Positions 1 through 8,753 of a stretch of 64,000 bases of DNA are shown here, piece after piece. This DNA is from Negadavirga shengliensis (lineage in GTDB: Bacteria; Bacteroidota; Bacteroidia; Cytophagales; Cyclobacteriaceae), in assembly GCF_042652345.1 (NCBI RefSeq), contig NZ_JBHSJJ010000017.1, positions 62,001 through 126,000 on the forward strand, given 5' to 3'. The notes below the pieces were generated by a model. That model had not been told where the DNA came from. It ran no database searches and worked only from the letters and a program-made list of their open reading frames with translations. The translations under genes and the position numbers were made by a program. Position 1 is the first letter of the stretch. Each line of letters opens with the position of its first letter.

Positions 1-723
1 ACCGGTGCCGGATCCGGTATAGGCAGGGCAGTGGCGGTAGCATTGTATCAGGATGGATGGACAGTGGTTTTGGCGGGAAGACGGGAACAGCCGTTAAAAG
101 AAACAGCAAAGCTATGCGGAGGGGGAGAGACCCTGGTCATGCCAACCGATATCAGCCATGCGGACAGTGTCAAAAACCTTTTCCGGCAAACTATGGCAGC
201 TTTTGGCCGTCTGGATTTGCTTTTTAACAATGCGGGGACAAATGTGCCCCCCAAACCGTTGGAAGAGCTGAGTATGGAGGAATGGCACCAAGTCATGAAC
301 ATCAATGTTACCGGGGCTTTTTTATGCACCCAGGAGGCCTTCAGGATCATGAAGGGCCAAACGCCGCGCGGTGGCCGCATCATCAACAATGGCTCCATTT
401 CTGCTCATGTGCCGCGTCCGCATGCCGCTCCTTACACGGCCAGCAAACACGCCATCACGGGTCTGACCAAAGCCAGCGCGCTGGAGGGTAGGGATTTTGA
501 TATCTCCTGTGGTCAAATAGACATTGGTAATGCCAGCAGTGCGATGACCCAAAAAATTGAAGAAGGGACGTTACAGGCAGATGGATCGCTGAAGGTCGAA
601 GCCACCATGGATGTGCAGAATGTGGGCCGGGCAGTGGCCTATATGGCCAGTTTACCACCCGGTACCAATATTCCCTTTATGACCATCATGGCGGATAAAA
701 TGCCTTATATGGGCAGAGGTTGA
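1..723 (+). CDS. SDR-family NAD(P)-dependent oxidoreductase (5' end cut by window)
   Basis: Short-chain dehydrogenase/reductase, a cytosolic Rossmann-fold enzyme that oxidises or reduces an alcohol/carbonyl with NAD(P). The frame is open from base 1, where it reads TGAGSGIGRA, the glycine-rich cofactor motif that sits near residue 10-20 of SDRs. The gene therefore begins before the window, and the GTG at 31 is not the true start. Further SDR hallmarks follow: NNAG, a serine in NNGSISA, and YTASK with the catalytic Tyr codon at 433-435 and Lys at 445-447. The stop is TGA at 721-723. The substrate cannot be told from sequence. Only about 10-15 N-terminal residues are missing. The family is certain, the specific function unknown. 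Confidence 0.93.
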   Translation, partial: TGAGSGIGRAVAVALYQDGWTVVLAGRREQPLKETAKLCGGGETLVMPTDISHADSVKNLFRQTMAAFGRLDLLFNNAGTNVPPKPLEELSMEEWHQVMNINVTGAFLCTQEAFRIMKGQTPRGGRIINNGSISAHVPRPHAAPYTASKHAITGLTKASALEGRDFDISCGQIDIGNASSAMTQKIEEGTLQADGSLKVEATMDVQNVGRAVAYMASLPPGTNIPFMTIMADKMPYMGRG

Positions 724-767
724 TACATGCGACGGGCTACACCTATATTGCCTAGCATTCTGAAGGC

Positions 768-1466
768 TTAACGCATTGTCTGTACAGAACTGGAAAAGGA
801 CTGCTTAAAGTTTATTGTTAGCAACACCACGCTATCCCTGGCTTGGCCGTCGATGTGGAGAGGTATCCATTCATCGGGAAGCAGGCTGATCACACGTAAG
901 GCCTCCTCGTCCAGGGCTTTGTCCACAGGATCTGTAATCAGCGGTCTGGTCATCCTGCCATCCCGGGTAACGGTCACCCACACCCCCACAGTTCCCTGGG
1001 CTTTTCTTACCTTCGCGCCATAAGGATATTCCAGGTTGTGAACCAAATTGTAAAGTACCTTGGCATCCCCTCCCAACAGCACAGGCTTTTCTCCAGATGT
1101 TACCTCCACCAAATCCTCTCCCTCCAGTATAAACACCGCCTTTACGGCCCTAAAATCCTCCATCATCTCAAATTCATAAGTCGAAAAATTAAATTTTTGG
1201 ATCAGCTTACCCTGGGCATTAAAGTACTCCCAAACACCAGCAGGTTGGTCGTGGTCATATTGCCCCATTTCTTTAAAAGACATGGTGCCCTTGAAAACCC
1301 TTTCATAAGGACCATGCTTGATGCCGGTACCTTTGATGATGTGGTAGACAGCTTTTGTTTTCGGGTCTTTGGTTTTGTGCGTGACTTTTTCCGTCTCCTG
1401 AGCCGGTAAGGAAAAAGGAAGGAACAAACAAAACAGCAACATGCCGGAGTAAAAAAGATTTTTCAT
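768..1466 (-). CDS. Secreted TonB C-terminal domain protein
   Basis: 232 residues with an N-terminal signal peptide (MKNLFYSGMLLFCLFLPFSLPAQ). The middle, roughly residues 45-95, reads like the antitoxin/MORN-type repeats that often precede TonB_C in Bacteroidota (HGPYERVFKG, PAGVWEYFNAQGKLI). The last 85 residues have the TonB C-terminal pattern: YPYGAKVRKAQGTVGVWVTV, then a DGRM turn, then DEEALRVISLLPDEWIP. Classical TonB energises outer-membrane receptors, but this protein has a cleavable signal rather than a membrane anchor and no proline-rich spacer. It is more likely a periplasmic TonB_C-fold protein than the real energy transducer. It stands alone, convergent with the SDR gene. Confidence 0.75.
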   Translation of the reverse strand: MKNLFYSGMLLFCLFLPFSLPAQETEKVTHKTKDPKTKAVYHIIKGTGIKHGPYERVFKGTMSFKEMGQYDHDQPAGVWEYFNAQGKLIQKFNFSTYEFEMMEDFRAVKAVFILEGEDLVEVTSGEKPVLLGGDAKVLYNLVHNLEYPYGAKVRKAQGTVGVWVTVTRDGRMTRPLITDPVDKALDEEALRVISLLPDEWIPLHIDGQARDSVVLLTINFKQSFSSSVQTMR

Positions 1467-1918
1467 GGGATATACCAGGGTAAATGTTCATCAACTAAAA
1501 CTAATGCTTTCAAAAAACATATCCAATTTTAGTAGAGAAAAAATCTGTTATGGAAATGTATTCATCCCAAGCCGTAGTGTGAAATCAAGCATGAAATGTC
1601 GGATTTCAGTAACTCCCATTGGTTCTGGAGATGTCCACGCCTGACGGCAGTCAGGGATTGCACAGCCTGCCCCGGACCCGGTGAACGGGATTCGGGGAAT
1701 CAGCACGAAGGAGGTTTTTGATTTAAAAGCCGTTCAATTAGATGGTTATTTCCATAACATTGGTGTCAAGCGTAGACCTGCCCCACTCTGCCCCGCATTG
1801 GTTTCAGGGAACTTGCTTAGGGATTAGTGGATAAAAAAACGTTTGGGATTTCCGTCAATTTACACTTGACACGACATTAGGATATGGTTTTTTATCCGGT
1901 AATGCTTACCTTCATGAT
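1467..1918. other. Intergenic stretch, no gene seen
   Basis: 452 bases between the divergent TonB_C and YCII genes. No convincing coding frame or RNA gene. It contains a short perfect hairpin, CCTGAC-GGCA-GTCAGG, at 1640-1655 in a G+C-rich patch, and otherwise looks like decayed sequence. Promoters for both flanking genes must lie here, but I could not pick them out. Confidence 0.5.
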
Positions 1919-2197
1919 ATGTATTTTATCCTTACCTATGTCACCGTTGAAGATTATGTGACCAAAAGGGCGCCGTTTAGGTCAGCGCACTTGGCCCTGG
2001 CCATGGAATACCATGATAAGGGTTTCTTGAAGATGGGCGGGGCATTGGCGGACCCGGCTGACAAAGCGGTACTGGTTTTCCGATGTCAGGATAAATCCGT
2101 AATCGAAGATTTTGTCCGGCAGGACCCTTACGTACAAAACGGGCTTATCGTCTCATGGGAAGTGCGGGAGTGGACAGTGGTGATAGGTGGGGAATAA
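1919..2197 (+). CDS. YCII-related domain protein
   Basis: 92 residues, the usual length of the YciI-like family (dimeric alpha+beta barrel, related to muconolactone isomerase folds). The two residues most conserved in the family are present: His24 in the segment RSAHLAL and Asp69 in QDPYVQNGL. The pattern FILTYVTVEDYV at the N terminus and VREWTVV at the C terminus complete the fold. Members are small cytosolic proteins, mostly of unknown function, and some are suggested to have enzymatic activity. The next gene follows after 35 bases on the same strand and may be co-transcribed. The family is confident; no substrate can be proposed. Confidence 0.85.
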   Translation: MYFILTYVTVEDYVTKRAPFRSAHLALAMEYHDKGFLKMGGALADPADKAVLVFRCQDKSVIEDFVRQDPYVQNGLIVSWEVREWTVVIGGE

Positions 2198-2232
2198 AGA
2201 GAAAAAGTATTTGTCATTAAATTATCGGGCTG

Positions 2233-2796
2233 ATGAGCCCCATAAACCACACTATGTCCATAGTATCGGAAGAATCCATAAAAAAAGCCACGGGAAAAAC
2301 CTGGTCCTACTGGTTTGATTATTTGGACAGGATAAATGCCGGGCAATTTTCGCATAAAGAGATAGCGGATAAACTCCATGAACTTGATGGTGTCACAGGA
2401 TGGTGGGCGCAAACCATCACGGTGGAATATGAACGGAAAATCGGGAGGAGGGAAGTAGGTCAAACCTGCGAAGGAGATTTCCAGGCTTCCGCCAGCAAAA
2501 CCCTTCCGGGAACCATGGATCATGTGTTTTTTCTTTGGCAGGAATTTGTCAGAGATATGGACCGGTTTAACCATGTGGCCTATGACAGTGTCCCTCAGCT
2601 GAGTGAGACACAAAAATGGCGTTACTGGCGTGTCAATCTGAAGGATGGCAGCCGGGTATCGATCATCATCAACCAGAAAAGTGAGGGAAAAGTGCTCCTG
2701 GCGGTCAATCAGGAAAAGCTGACCGATGCCAAAGCCGTAGAAGATTGGAAAGCCTATTGGAAGACGCAGTTACAGGAATTCCACAGGTGGATATGA
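2233..2796 (+). CDS. DUF4287 domain protein with C-terminal SRPBCC/DUF5655-like half
   Basis: 187 residues. The first half, about residues 8-90, matches the DUF4287 pattern: KKATGKTWSYWFDYLD, HKEIADKLHE, VTGWWAQTITVEYE, then a GRREVGQTCEGDF segment. The second half (roughly 95-187) contains WRYWRVNLKDGSRVSIIINQ and ends in DWKAYWKTQLQEF, a layout like the SRPBCC/AHSA1-type proteins often fused to DUF4287. It is probably cytosolic, with no signal peptide. ATG at 2254 is an alternative start that would begin right at the conserved region, and neither start has a clear ribosome binding site. Function unknown. Confidence 0.8.
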   Translation: MSPINHTMSIVSEESIKKATGKTWSYWFDYLDRINAGQFSHKEIADKLHELDGVTGWWAQTITVEYERKIGRREVGQTCEGDFQASASKTLPGTMDHVFFLWQEFVRDMDRFNHVAYDSVPQLSETQKWRYWRVNLKDGSRVSIIINQKSEGKVLLAVNQEKLTDAKAVEDWKAYWKTQLQEFHRWI

Positions 2797-2912
2797 TGAC
2801 ACGGTGACCAGATCCTGACAGGGTTCAACATTCCTATGCAGGTTTTTAAGGGCGCGAGGGGATATAGGTTGGATGCATGCCGGGAAGCCGGGTAAGAGGG
2901 GAATGACTTGAA

Positions 2913-2946
2913 AAAGGAGCAGTCCGATGTGACAGCTCCTTTCCTT
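2913..2946. terminator. Bidirectional terminator hairpin between convergent genes
   Basis: Perfect 8-bp stem AAAGGAGC (2913-2920) / GCTCCTTT (2935-2942) with a 14-base loop. There are T-rich bases after it on the plus strand and an A-run before it that serves as the U-tract on the minus strand. It lies between the ends of the DUF4287 gene (plus) and the PepSY-like gene (minus), where a shared terminator is expected. Confidence 0.6.
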
Positions 2947-2961
2947 TTCGTTAACCAGGGT

Positions 2962-3468
2962 TTACATAAAATTACCTTTTTCGTCAATTCTCACTTTCAT
3001 CCGCTTGTCGTCATTTTCCAGCAGCAGTTTGTACCTTTTATTTGTGCCCTTTGCGTCATTGTAAGTTACAAGGTAAACATCTTTTGAGATGGTCCAATTA
3101 GGAAATCTTTTCGCAACAGCTCGTTCTACTGCTTTTGGCAACTGGACATTACTGAATTTTTCAGCTGTCCGGAGAAGGTTTCCCTCTTTGTCGTAGGAAG
3201 CGAGGATTTTTCCTTCCGGGATAAAAAAGGAAATGTGGTAATAATCGTATTCATCTTCATAAAACGGTGACTCTTTCACATCATAGGCCGCCGCTTCGTA
3301 CCTGATTGTGCGGACGGGTTCCGATACTTCCTCTTTTGTCGTAGAACTCAGGTATTTATAGTTAACGGCGGTAACTTCGATTTCAGGTAATTTCACCTGA
3401 CCATTGGCGTTGAGGACGGATCCGAAAACGAATCCACCAATCAGAATGGTTAACATGGATTTTTTCAT
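2962..3468 (-). CDS. Secreted PepSY-like protein, function unknown
   Basis: About 168 residues from the ATG at 3466-3468; an ATG four codons upstream at 3478-3480 is possible but less natural before the Lys-Lys signal peptide MKKSMLTILIGG...NANGQ. The mature protein has a C-terminal module typical of the PepSY-like proteins (PF11396 group) of Bacteroidota: KAVERAVAKRFPNWTISK, then YLVTYND, then KYKLLLENDDKRMKVRIDEKG (read with small gaps). Such proteins are periplasmic or exported, and their role is not known. It stands alone, transcribed towards the DUF4287 gene. The family call is moderate because the first half (residues 25-95) is not recognisable. Confidence 0.6.
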   Translation of the reverse strand: MKKSMLTILIGGFVFGSVLNANGQVKLPEIEVTAVNYKYLSSTTKEEVSEPVRTIRYEAAAYDVKESPFYEDEYDYYHISFFIPEGKILASYDKEGNLLRTAEKFSNVQLPKAVERAVAKRFPNWTISKDVYLVTYNDAKGTNKRYKLLLENDDKRMKVRIDEKGNFM

Positions 3469-3712
3469 GGCGATAATCATTTAGTGACAAATGCAGGGAT
3501 TTCACTTTAAATAATACCAAATTTAAATATTGTTGGGCGCCCTAATAGTGATGGAAATTTAAATAATGGGTGATTTTCATCACCCGGATATTGGCTTTGA
3601 CAAAAAAATTACATAAGGCGGCGTCGCCGTTTTTAAGGTATTTCCCACGGACAGCAAAGCCTTTAGCCAAAAAATGCAGATGTATTGTAAGCAGGGTTAA
3701 ATGACAAACGGA

Positions 3713-4399
3713 TCAAGTATTCTCATATTTATCATGCCGGCGCCACCACTGGTAGGGCGGGGTTTGCGGCCAGCCTTGGGGGGAATCCTCCCATGATTCC
3801 TGCCGGCCATAAGGCGTGATGTCCAGATAGCTCCATGTATTGCCCAGGTATTCATCCCCGCGGCTGGTGGAGAAATACGTCCGGTAAACATCATTTCCAT
3901 CCCGGAGGAAGACGCTGTGGCCGGGCAGTTCATCTTCTCCCTCTGTCACACCCATATCATAATTAAAGTCACTCCCGAAAGAAGAGTACCAAGGGACAGT
4001 CCATCCCATTCTTTTTTTGTAAGCCTCTATTTTGTGCAGCGGAGCGCGGGAGACAAGGACGAGGGAAGTATTCCGGGCATGTAAATGAGTGGGATTGCCC
4101 ATGCCGTCCACCAGCATGGAGCAGCCCACACAGCCTTCATCCCATGTGGGTCCGAACATAAAATGATAAAGAATAAGCTGTTGACGACCATTAAAAAGAT
4201 CCATCAGACTGGCTTGTCCGTCGGGACCTTCAAAGGTGTAGCTTTTTTCAATTTTGATCATCGGTAACCGGCGGCGCCGGGCATTGATTTTATCCCTTAA
4301 GCGGGTCAACTCCTTTTCCTGTTGAAGGAACTCCTCTCTGGCGGCTTTCCATTTTTCGGGAGAAACCACTTCAGGAAGTCTTTGAATATTTTCAGCCAT
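3713..4399 (-). CDS. DUF899 family thioredoxin-like protein
   Basis: 228 residues with the layout of the DUF899 family (thioredoxin-fold, cytosolic). The N-terminal helical part carries LPEVVSPEKWKAAREEFLQQ and a LTRLRDKINARRRRLP stretch. The fold core has LFNGRQQLILYHFMFGPTW followed by EGCVGCSMLVDGM, where the CVGC pair takes the position of the redox cysteines. Later come PWYSSFGSDFNYDMG and GHSVFLRDGNDVYRTYFSTS, then TWSYLDITPYGRQE. The family is often annotated as dithiol-disulphide isomerase-like, but an activity is not established. It is monocistronic, with a 477-base upstream gap. Confidence 0.85.
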   Translation of the reverse strand: MAENIQRLPEVVSPEKWKAAREEFLQQEKELTRLRDKINARRRRLPMIKIEKSYTFEGPDGQASLMDLFNGRQQLILYHFMFGPTWDEGCVGCSMLVDGMGNPTHLHARNTSLVLVSRAPLHKIEAYKKRMGWTVPWYSSFGSDFNYDMGVTEGEDELPGHSVFLRDGNDVYRTYFSTSRGDEYLGNTWSYLDITPYGRQESWEDSPQGWPQTPPYQWWRRHDKYENT

Positions 4400-4876
4400 G
4401 ATAATTGAGGTTTTGGGTTATAAAGGACATGAAATGCCGGATATTGATTGTTTATTCAAAACTTACAGAACGTTTTTCTTGCTGACGGGAGCGTATTTCG
4501 TACAACTTTCCGCCATTTAACTTATTTCTACCCATTGGATTTTCGGTTAAAGATGAAAGGATTAATCATCCTATGTATGCGGCATGAAACCGTATCCTGA
4601 ATGCTGTGGGTTTTGGCTTCCCTATGCGCGCTATAGACAATTACCGGCGAGGATTACGGTTTCGAAATTTCAATCTACCGATATATCAAAGTTAATCAGA
4701 TGGAGATTCTCCTTTGCTATGTAAAAACGACATTTTAGAAGGTTGATTACGACATGCCTTGTTCTTTAATAAGCTTCATAGAATTTATTACATAAGAATT
4801 CGGGTGATATTTTTTGAACAGATAATCCTGACCGGACACAATTGCATGTACCCGATAATCTTGCTAAATTAAGACC
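4400..4876. other. Intergenic region; 3' part homologous to the remnant at 16.06 kb
   Basis: 477 bases between the divergent DUF899 and amidohydrolase genes with no coding frame worth calling. The part from about 4731 to 4878 recurs, diverged, at 16057-16175 upstream of the amidohydrolase remnant. Shared blocks include TTAGAAGG-TTGATTACGACA, ATTTATTACA and GCATGTACCC-GATAATC. It is presumably the promoter and leader of the amidohydrolase gene. Confidence 0.6.
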
Positions 4877-6175
4877 ATGAACCATAGCCCACTGTTGCTC
4901 TTGTTGTTTCTCTCTGTTTTCTGTTGCAAAGAACGGGAATCATCGACCGATGTGTATAGCGCCTTTACTGGAGGTACCATTGTTGATGGAAGCGGAGGAG
5001 TCCCTATCGAAAACGGTGTATTATTGATCAAGGAGGGTCGGGTGGTGGCTATTGGTGAAATGGGGGAAGTAGACGTGCCGGAGAATGCCTTTGTCAAAGA
5101 TGTTACCGGGAAGACCATTATCCCCGGGTTGATCAATGCCCATGGGCATGTGGGTGATGTAAAAGGGATCGAAGGAGGACATTACTCCCGGGATAATGTT
5201 ATTGAGAATTTATCTATATACGCACGGTATGGGGTTACTACTGTCGTAAGTCTCGGCGGGGATAAAGAAGAGGCCGTGTCACTCCGCCATGTAAATGACA
5301 ATTTTCCCCAGCAAAGAGCCCGTCTTTACATCGCCGGGGAGGTGGTGACGGGGCAGACGCCGGAAGAGGCCGTGTCAATGGTGGATCAAAACCACAAAAT
5401 GGGGGTTGACTTTATGAAGATCAGGGTGGATGACAATTTGGGCACAAGCACCAAGATGACCGAAGAAGTGTACAGGGCAGTGATCAACCGGTCCCACGGA
5501 CTTGGCTATAAAATCCCCACCCATATGTATTATCTGGAGGATGCGAAAAAATTACTTGACGCTGGTTCTGACCTCTTGGCGCATAGTGTAAGGAACCAAG
5601 AGGTTGATGATTCCTTTATCGAGTTGATCAAAGAAAAGCAGATAGGCTATTGCCCCACCTTGACCCGCGAACTTTCTACTTATGTATACGGAGACACTGC
5701 CTCCTTTTTTTCTGACCCCTTCTTTCTGAGAGAATACGATCAGGAGACCATTGCGCCTTTGTTAGATCCATCCCGGCAGGAGAAGACAAGGAACAGCCAA
5801 AGTGCCCAGACTTATCAGGCGCAGCTTCCGGTAGCTTATGCTAACCTGAAGATCTTAAATGATGCTGGCGTGCCAATAGTTTTCGGAACAGACAGTGGGG
5901 TGCCTACCAGGTTTATGGGTTATTTTGAGCATTTGGAAATGGAAATGATGGCCGAAGCGGGGCTGACGCCCATGGAGATTATCGTATCAGCCACCAAAAA
6001 TGCCGCGGAATACCTGGAGTTGGAAAAGCTGGGTGTCTTGGCGCCGGGTTTTTGGGCTGATTTTATTGTTTTGAACGCAGATCCGTTGATGGATATCCGG
6101 AATCTCAGAGAATTGGACGGCATTTATATCGGAGGGGTGGAAGTGGAGCAGCGCGTTTCTTCACCGGCAAAATAG
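4877..6175 (+). CDS. Exported amidohydrolase family metal-dependent hydrolase
   Basis: 432 residues. A signal sequence, MNHSPLLLLLFLSVFCC, may be a lipoprotein signal with the cysteine at 16 or 17, although the lipobox is not classical. The enzyme core is a TIM-barrel amidohydrolase of the imidazolonepropionase/prolidase-like group. It has a composite beta-sandwich segment around residues 27-80, then IIPGLINAHGHVGD with metal ligands His89 and His91. DFMKIRVDD places a lysine candidate for carbamylation, PTHMYY and LAHSVRN supply two histidines, and FGTDSGVPTR supplies the catalytic Asp. The C-terminal closing segment GVLAPGFWADFIVLNADPL is classical. Likely substrates are dipeptides or N-acyl/cyclic amides. 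A decayed partial copy lies at 16.06-16.27 kb. Confidence 0.9.
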   Translation: MNHSPLLLLLFLSVFCCKERESSTDVYSAFTGGTIVDGSGGVPIENGVLLIKEGRVVAIGEMGEVDVPENAFVKDVTGKTIIPGLINAHGHVGDVKGIEGGHYSRDNVIENLSIYARYGVTTVVSLGGDKEEAVSLRHVNDNFPQQRARLYIAGEVVTGQTPEEAVSMVDQNHKMGVDFMKIRVDDNLGTSTKMTEEVYRAVINRSHGLGYKIPTHMYYLEDAKKLLDAGSDLLAHSVRNQEVDDSFIELIKEKQIGYCPTLTRELSTYVYGDTASFFSDPFFLREYDQETIAPLLDPSRQEKTRNSQSAQTYQAQLPVAYANLKILNDAGVPIVFGTDSGVPTRFMGYFEHLEMEMMAEAGLTPMEIIVSATKNAAEYLELEKLGVLAPGFWADFIVLNADPLMDIRNLRELDGIYIGGVEVEQRVSSPAK

Positions 6176-6286
6176 CAGGAGAATGAAGGTTTTATGAATA
6201 TTAAACTTCATTTATTCCGCCATAGAATAGGTGATTTCATATTTTTCAACTAACTTCACTTGGATTTAACTTAAACCTTATAGAAA

Positions 6287-6466
6287 ATGAGCAGATTTAA
6301 TGAAGTAAAAGACCTGATATCCGGTCTTGAAGGCGATTTCGAAAAATTTTATGACAAAGGAAACAAAGCGGCAGGTACGCGTGTCAGAAATGGCATGAAT
6401 GAAATCAAAAAGCTTGCCCAGGACATCCGTAAAGAAGTCACTGACATGAAAAACTCAAAAAAATAA
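6287..6466 (+). CDS. Histone H1-like small basic protein
   Basis: 59 residues: MSRFNEVKDLISGLEGDFEK, then FYDKGNKAAGTRVRNGMNEI, then KKLAQDIRKEVTDMKNSKK. This matches the very conserved roughly 58-residue histone H1-like (Hc1-type) proteins of Bacteroidota, with the KGNKAAGTRVR and KLAQDIRKEV blocks intact. Such proteins are nucleoid-associated and lysine-rich; DNA compaction is inferred from family membership. The ATG at 6287 lies in an A-rich leader. A strong rho-independent terminator follows 34 bases after the stop, so it is a monocistronic, probably abundant transcript. An overlapping minus-strand frame here is a shadow. Confidence 0.88.
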   Translation: MSRFNEVKDLISGLEGDFEKFYDKGNKAAGTRVRNGMNEIKKLAQDIRKEVTDMKNSKK

Positions 6467-6500
6467 TATTTACCTATCAGGAAAATATCAAATGCATTCC

Positions 6501-6535
6501 AAAATCCCCTTCTGGTATCTTGAAGGGGATTTTTT
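6501..6535 (+). terminator. Rho-independent terminator after the histone H1-like gene
   Basis: AAAATCCCCTTC (6501-6512), 9-base loop, GAAGGGGATTTTTT (6522-6535). The stem is 12 bp including A-T pairs that merge into the T tract. It ends the histone-like transcript and may also serve the converging serine hydrolase gene from the other side. Confidence 0.85.
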
Positions 6536-6598
6536 AGGTGGAATCCGCTAATCCACCAATTAAATCCATCCGGTCCCAAACATCCGGTTAAAAACCTA

Positions 6599-8407
6599 TT
6601 ATTTCCGAGCGTCTTTCTCCTGTTGTATTCGGGCGAGCATTTTTGTGGCATTGTGGTTGTCAGGATCCATCGCAAGTGATTTTTGGTAGTTTGCCACTGC
6701 CATATCCCACTCGCCAAGCTCCATACAAGCTTCCGCATAACTGTCGTAAACGTTAGAGCTGTTTGGATACAGGAGCATATTGATTTCAAAAAGCTGCTGA
6801 GCCAACCTGGGCTTTTTCGCAGCCAACAGGCGGTATCCCATTTGGTTCAGCCTGTCCTCATCAATGGCCGGGTCCCCCGGATCTGTTTCCGCTAAATTAC
6901 GGTAAGCATCCAAGGCACCATCGAAGTCTCCCTCAAACAGCCTTTCAATGGGAAGTTTTTCCTCAGCTTTCATGTGTGAATAAACAGACTCGGCTTTTTC
7001 CGTATAAGGATTTAGCAGCATCAGCTCCAGTTTGCCGGTCTGCTTATTCATTCTGAAGCGCAGCGGTTGGAGTTGTTCGCGGGCAATAAATGTACTGTCG
7101 GCTATCCTGACCAGCTCCACATTTCCGCCGCTTAAACTTTTTTTCAATAAGGCATCATCCTTGCGATATACCGCTATCAATTCATCATGGCCTTTTCGAT
7201 AACGTCCGTCAATTTCCAGGGCGGTCCGGTCCGGGAGACTCCTGTATACCGGAACAAAGTTATCCCATTTGTAGGTAAGGGCTACAGACCTTATCAGCTC
7301 CGCTATGAATTCGGGTTGGTTGGCATTGGTGAGCACGACTACCCCATAGCCTTTTTCTGTATGGGCCGCAAGCTGGCTGGAAAAACCTTCATCCCAGCCC
7401 CCATGGCCGAAATAGAGGTCGTCCTTCCTTTTATCCAGAAATATTCCCAAGCCTATAAAATCGGACACATTGGATGTCAACATGGCTTTAGCCATTTCCT
7501 GGGATAATATCCTGTTGTCTTTCCCTGCGTAGGCCTGTTGTACGTTGATGGCAAATTTGGCGAGGTCCTCAGCAGTGGTCCATAATCCAGCTGCGGCCAT
7601 TTCAGGGTAGGTGTGCCTTTTTCCCTTTGTCATGGATCCGTCCGGCAGGTAGCCTGTGGCCGCCATATCCAGTTGTCCATCCTGCAGCGGTTGCTCATAC
7701 GTGCTGTTTTCCATTCCAAGCGGCTGCAGTATCAACTCTTCCATTAAATCGGGGAAAGATTTTCCCTGTATGTCCATCATCATCTGTTGCGCGATGCAGT
7801 ATCCGCCGCCAGAATAGCGGAAACTTTCACCAGGGAGCTTGTCTACCCGGATGGCGGCCGAATTGGCCGGTTCGAGGCCATCCAATACCTGGGAGAGGGT
7901 AGGTACCGGCAAGTCAGGGCTGTAACCCAAGAACCCGTGTACAGTGGTGCCTGCGGTATGACTCAACAGCTGCCTGAGGGTGACTTTCTTTCGCGCTGTC
8001 CATTCGTTATCAGGCAAATGCCATGTTTTCAAGTAACTGTTAATATCTTCATCAAGCGCTATCTTATTTTCGAGGACAAGCCGCAATGCGCCATATGCCG
8101 CCACCGGCTTACTGATGGATCCTGCCTGGAAAAGGGTTCGGTTGGTAACCCGTTTTTTGCTTTCCTTATCCATTACCCCATAGCTCTTTGACCATTCGAT
8201 CTTATTATCGGCAATTACGGCTATGCTGACACCCGGCACCCCATAATGCGCCATGCGCGCTTCAATGGTCCAGGTAGGATCACCTTCGATGTATACCGGC
8301 CCGATCAGGTTTGTTTCCACCTGTCTAACGGTATCCTTCGTCCCGGAACATGTGCATGCGGTAAATCCACCGATCCACATGATGATCAAAACCAAGCTAT
8401 TTTTCAT
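6599..8407 (-). CDS. Serine hydrolase (beta-lactamase class C/PBP fold) with C-terminal TPRs, lipoprotein
   Basis: About 602 residues from the ATG at 8405-8407. The open frame extends 31 codons further upstream, but this start gives a clean lipoprotein signal with FTAC and Cys18. The domain is PF00144: the nucleophile motif is SISK (Ser97-x-x-Lys100), the Tyr motif reads YSGGGY, and HGGWDEG takes the place of the KTG box. GMENSTYEQPL and AAGLWTTAEDLAKFA are typical of the family. After the hydrolase, about residues 400-505 form the small lipocalin-like domain, and residues 520-600 contain TPRs (SYAEACMELGEWDMAVANYQ, then KSLAMDPDNHNATKML). The protein is probably a periplasmic or surface peptidase/esterase of unknown substrate rather than a resistance determinant. 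Confidence 0.88.
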   Translation of the reverse strand: MKNSLVLIIMWIGGFTACTCSGTKDTVRQVETNLIGPVYIEGDPTWTIEARMAHYGVPGVSIAVIADNKIEWSKSYGVMDKESKKRVTNRTLFQAGSISKPVAAYGALRLVLENKIALDEDINSYLKTWHLPDNEWTARKKVTLRQLLSHTAGTTVHGFLGYSPDLPVPTLSQVLDGLEPANSAAIRVDKLPGESFRYSGGGYCIAQQMMMDIQGKSFPDLMEELILQPLGMENSTYEQPLQDGQLDMAATGYLPDGSMTKGKRHTYPEMAAAGLWTTAEDLAKFAINVQQAYAGKDNRILSQEMAKAMLTSNVSDFIGLGIFLDKRKDDLYFGHGGWDEGFSSQLAAHTEKGYGVVVLTNANQPEFIAELIRSVALTYKWDNFVPVYRSLPDRTALEIDGRYRKGHDELIAVYRKDDALLKKSLSGGNVELVRIADSTFIAREQLQPLRFRMNKQTGKLELMLLNPYTEKAESVYSHMKAEEKLPIERLFEGDFDGALDAYRNLAETDPGDPAIDEDRLNQMGYRLLAAKKPRLAQQLFEINMLLYPNSSNVYDSYAEACMELGEWDMAVANYQKSLAMDPDNHNATKMLARIQQEKDARK

Positions 8408-8753
8408 TGTTGTTAAGTTTAATGAATACTTATCGGACAGCTCAATTTTATAAAAGATGTTGGCAAGGGATAAAATTGCTTGATGGCTATTAAAGCCCAC
8501 TTCCCGATTAATTTACTAAATTATGCTGGGATTGTCTCTGCTTAAATTATTATTTTTCGGCCTGTGCCTGCGTCAACTCCCTTTATTTGGTAAAGAATCG
8601 CGGGGTGTCCAATATTGGTTGATGAGAAGCGGTCCGGTTTGAAAGAAAATTTAGGTAACTACAGATATGCACTCTGTACCTTTTGTCGTTGGTTTGGGAC
8701 AATATGGCTTATTTTTACGTCTATATTTAGTACAAATAACCATCTCTCCGATC

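Noticed and set aside
6349..6789. 146-codon minus-strand frame overlapping the histone H1-like gene and its terminator
   Set aside because: No family resemblance; it runs through a strong terminator and into the end of the serine hydrolase gene in another frame. Shadow of real genes.
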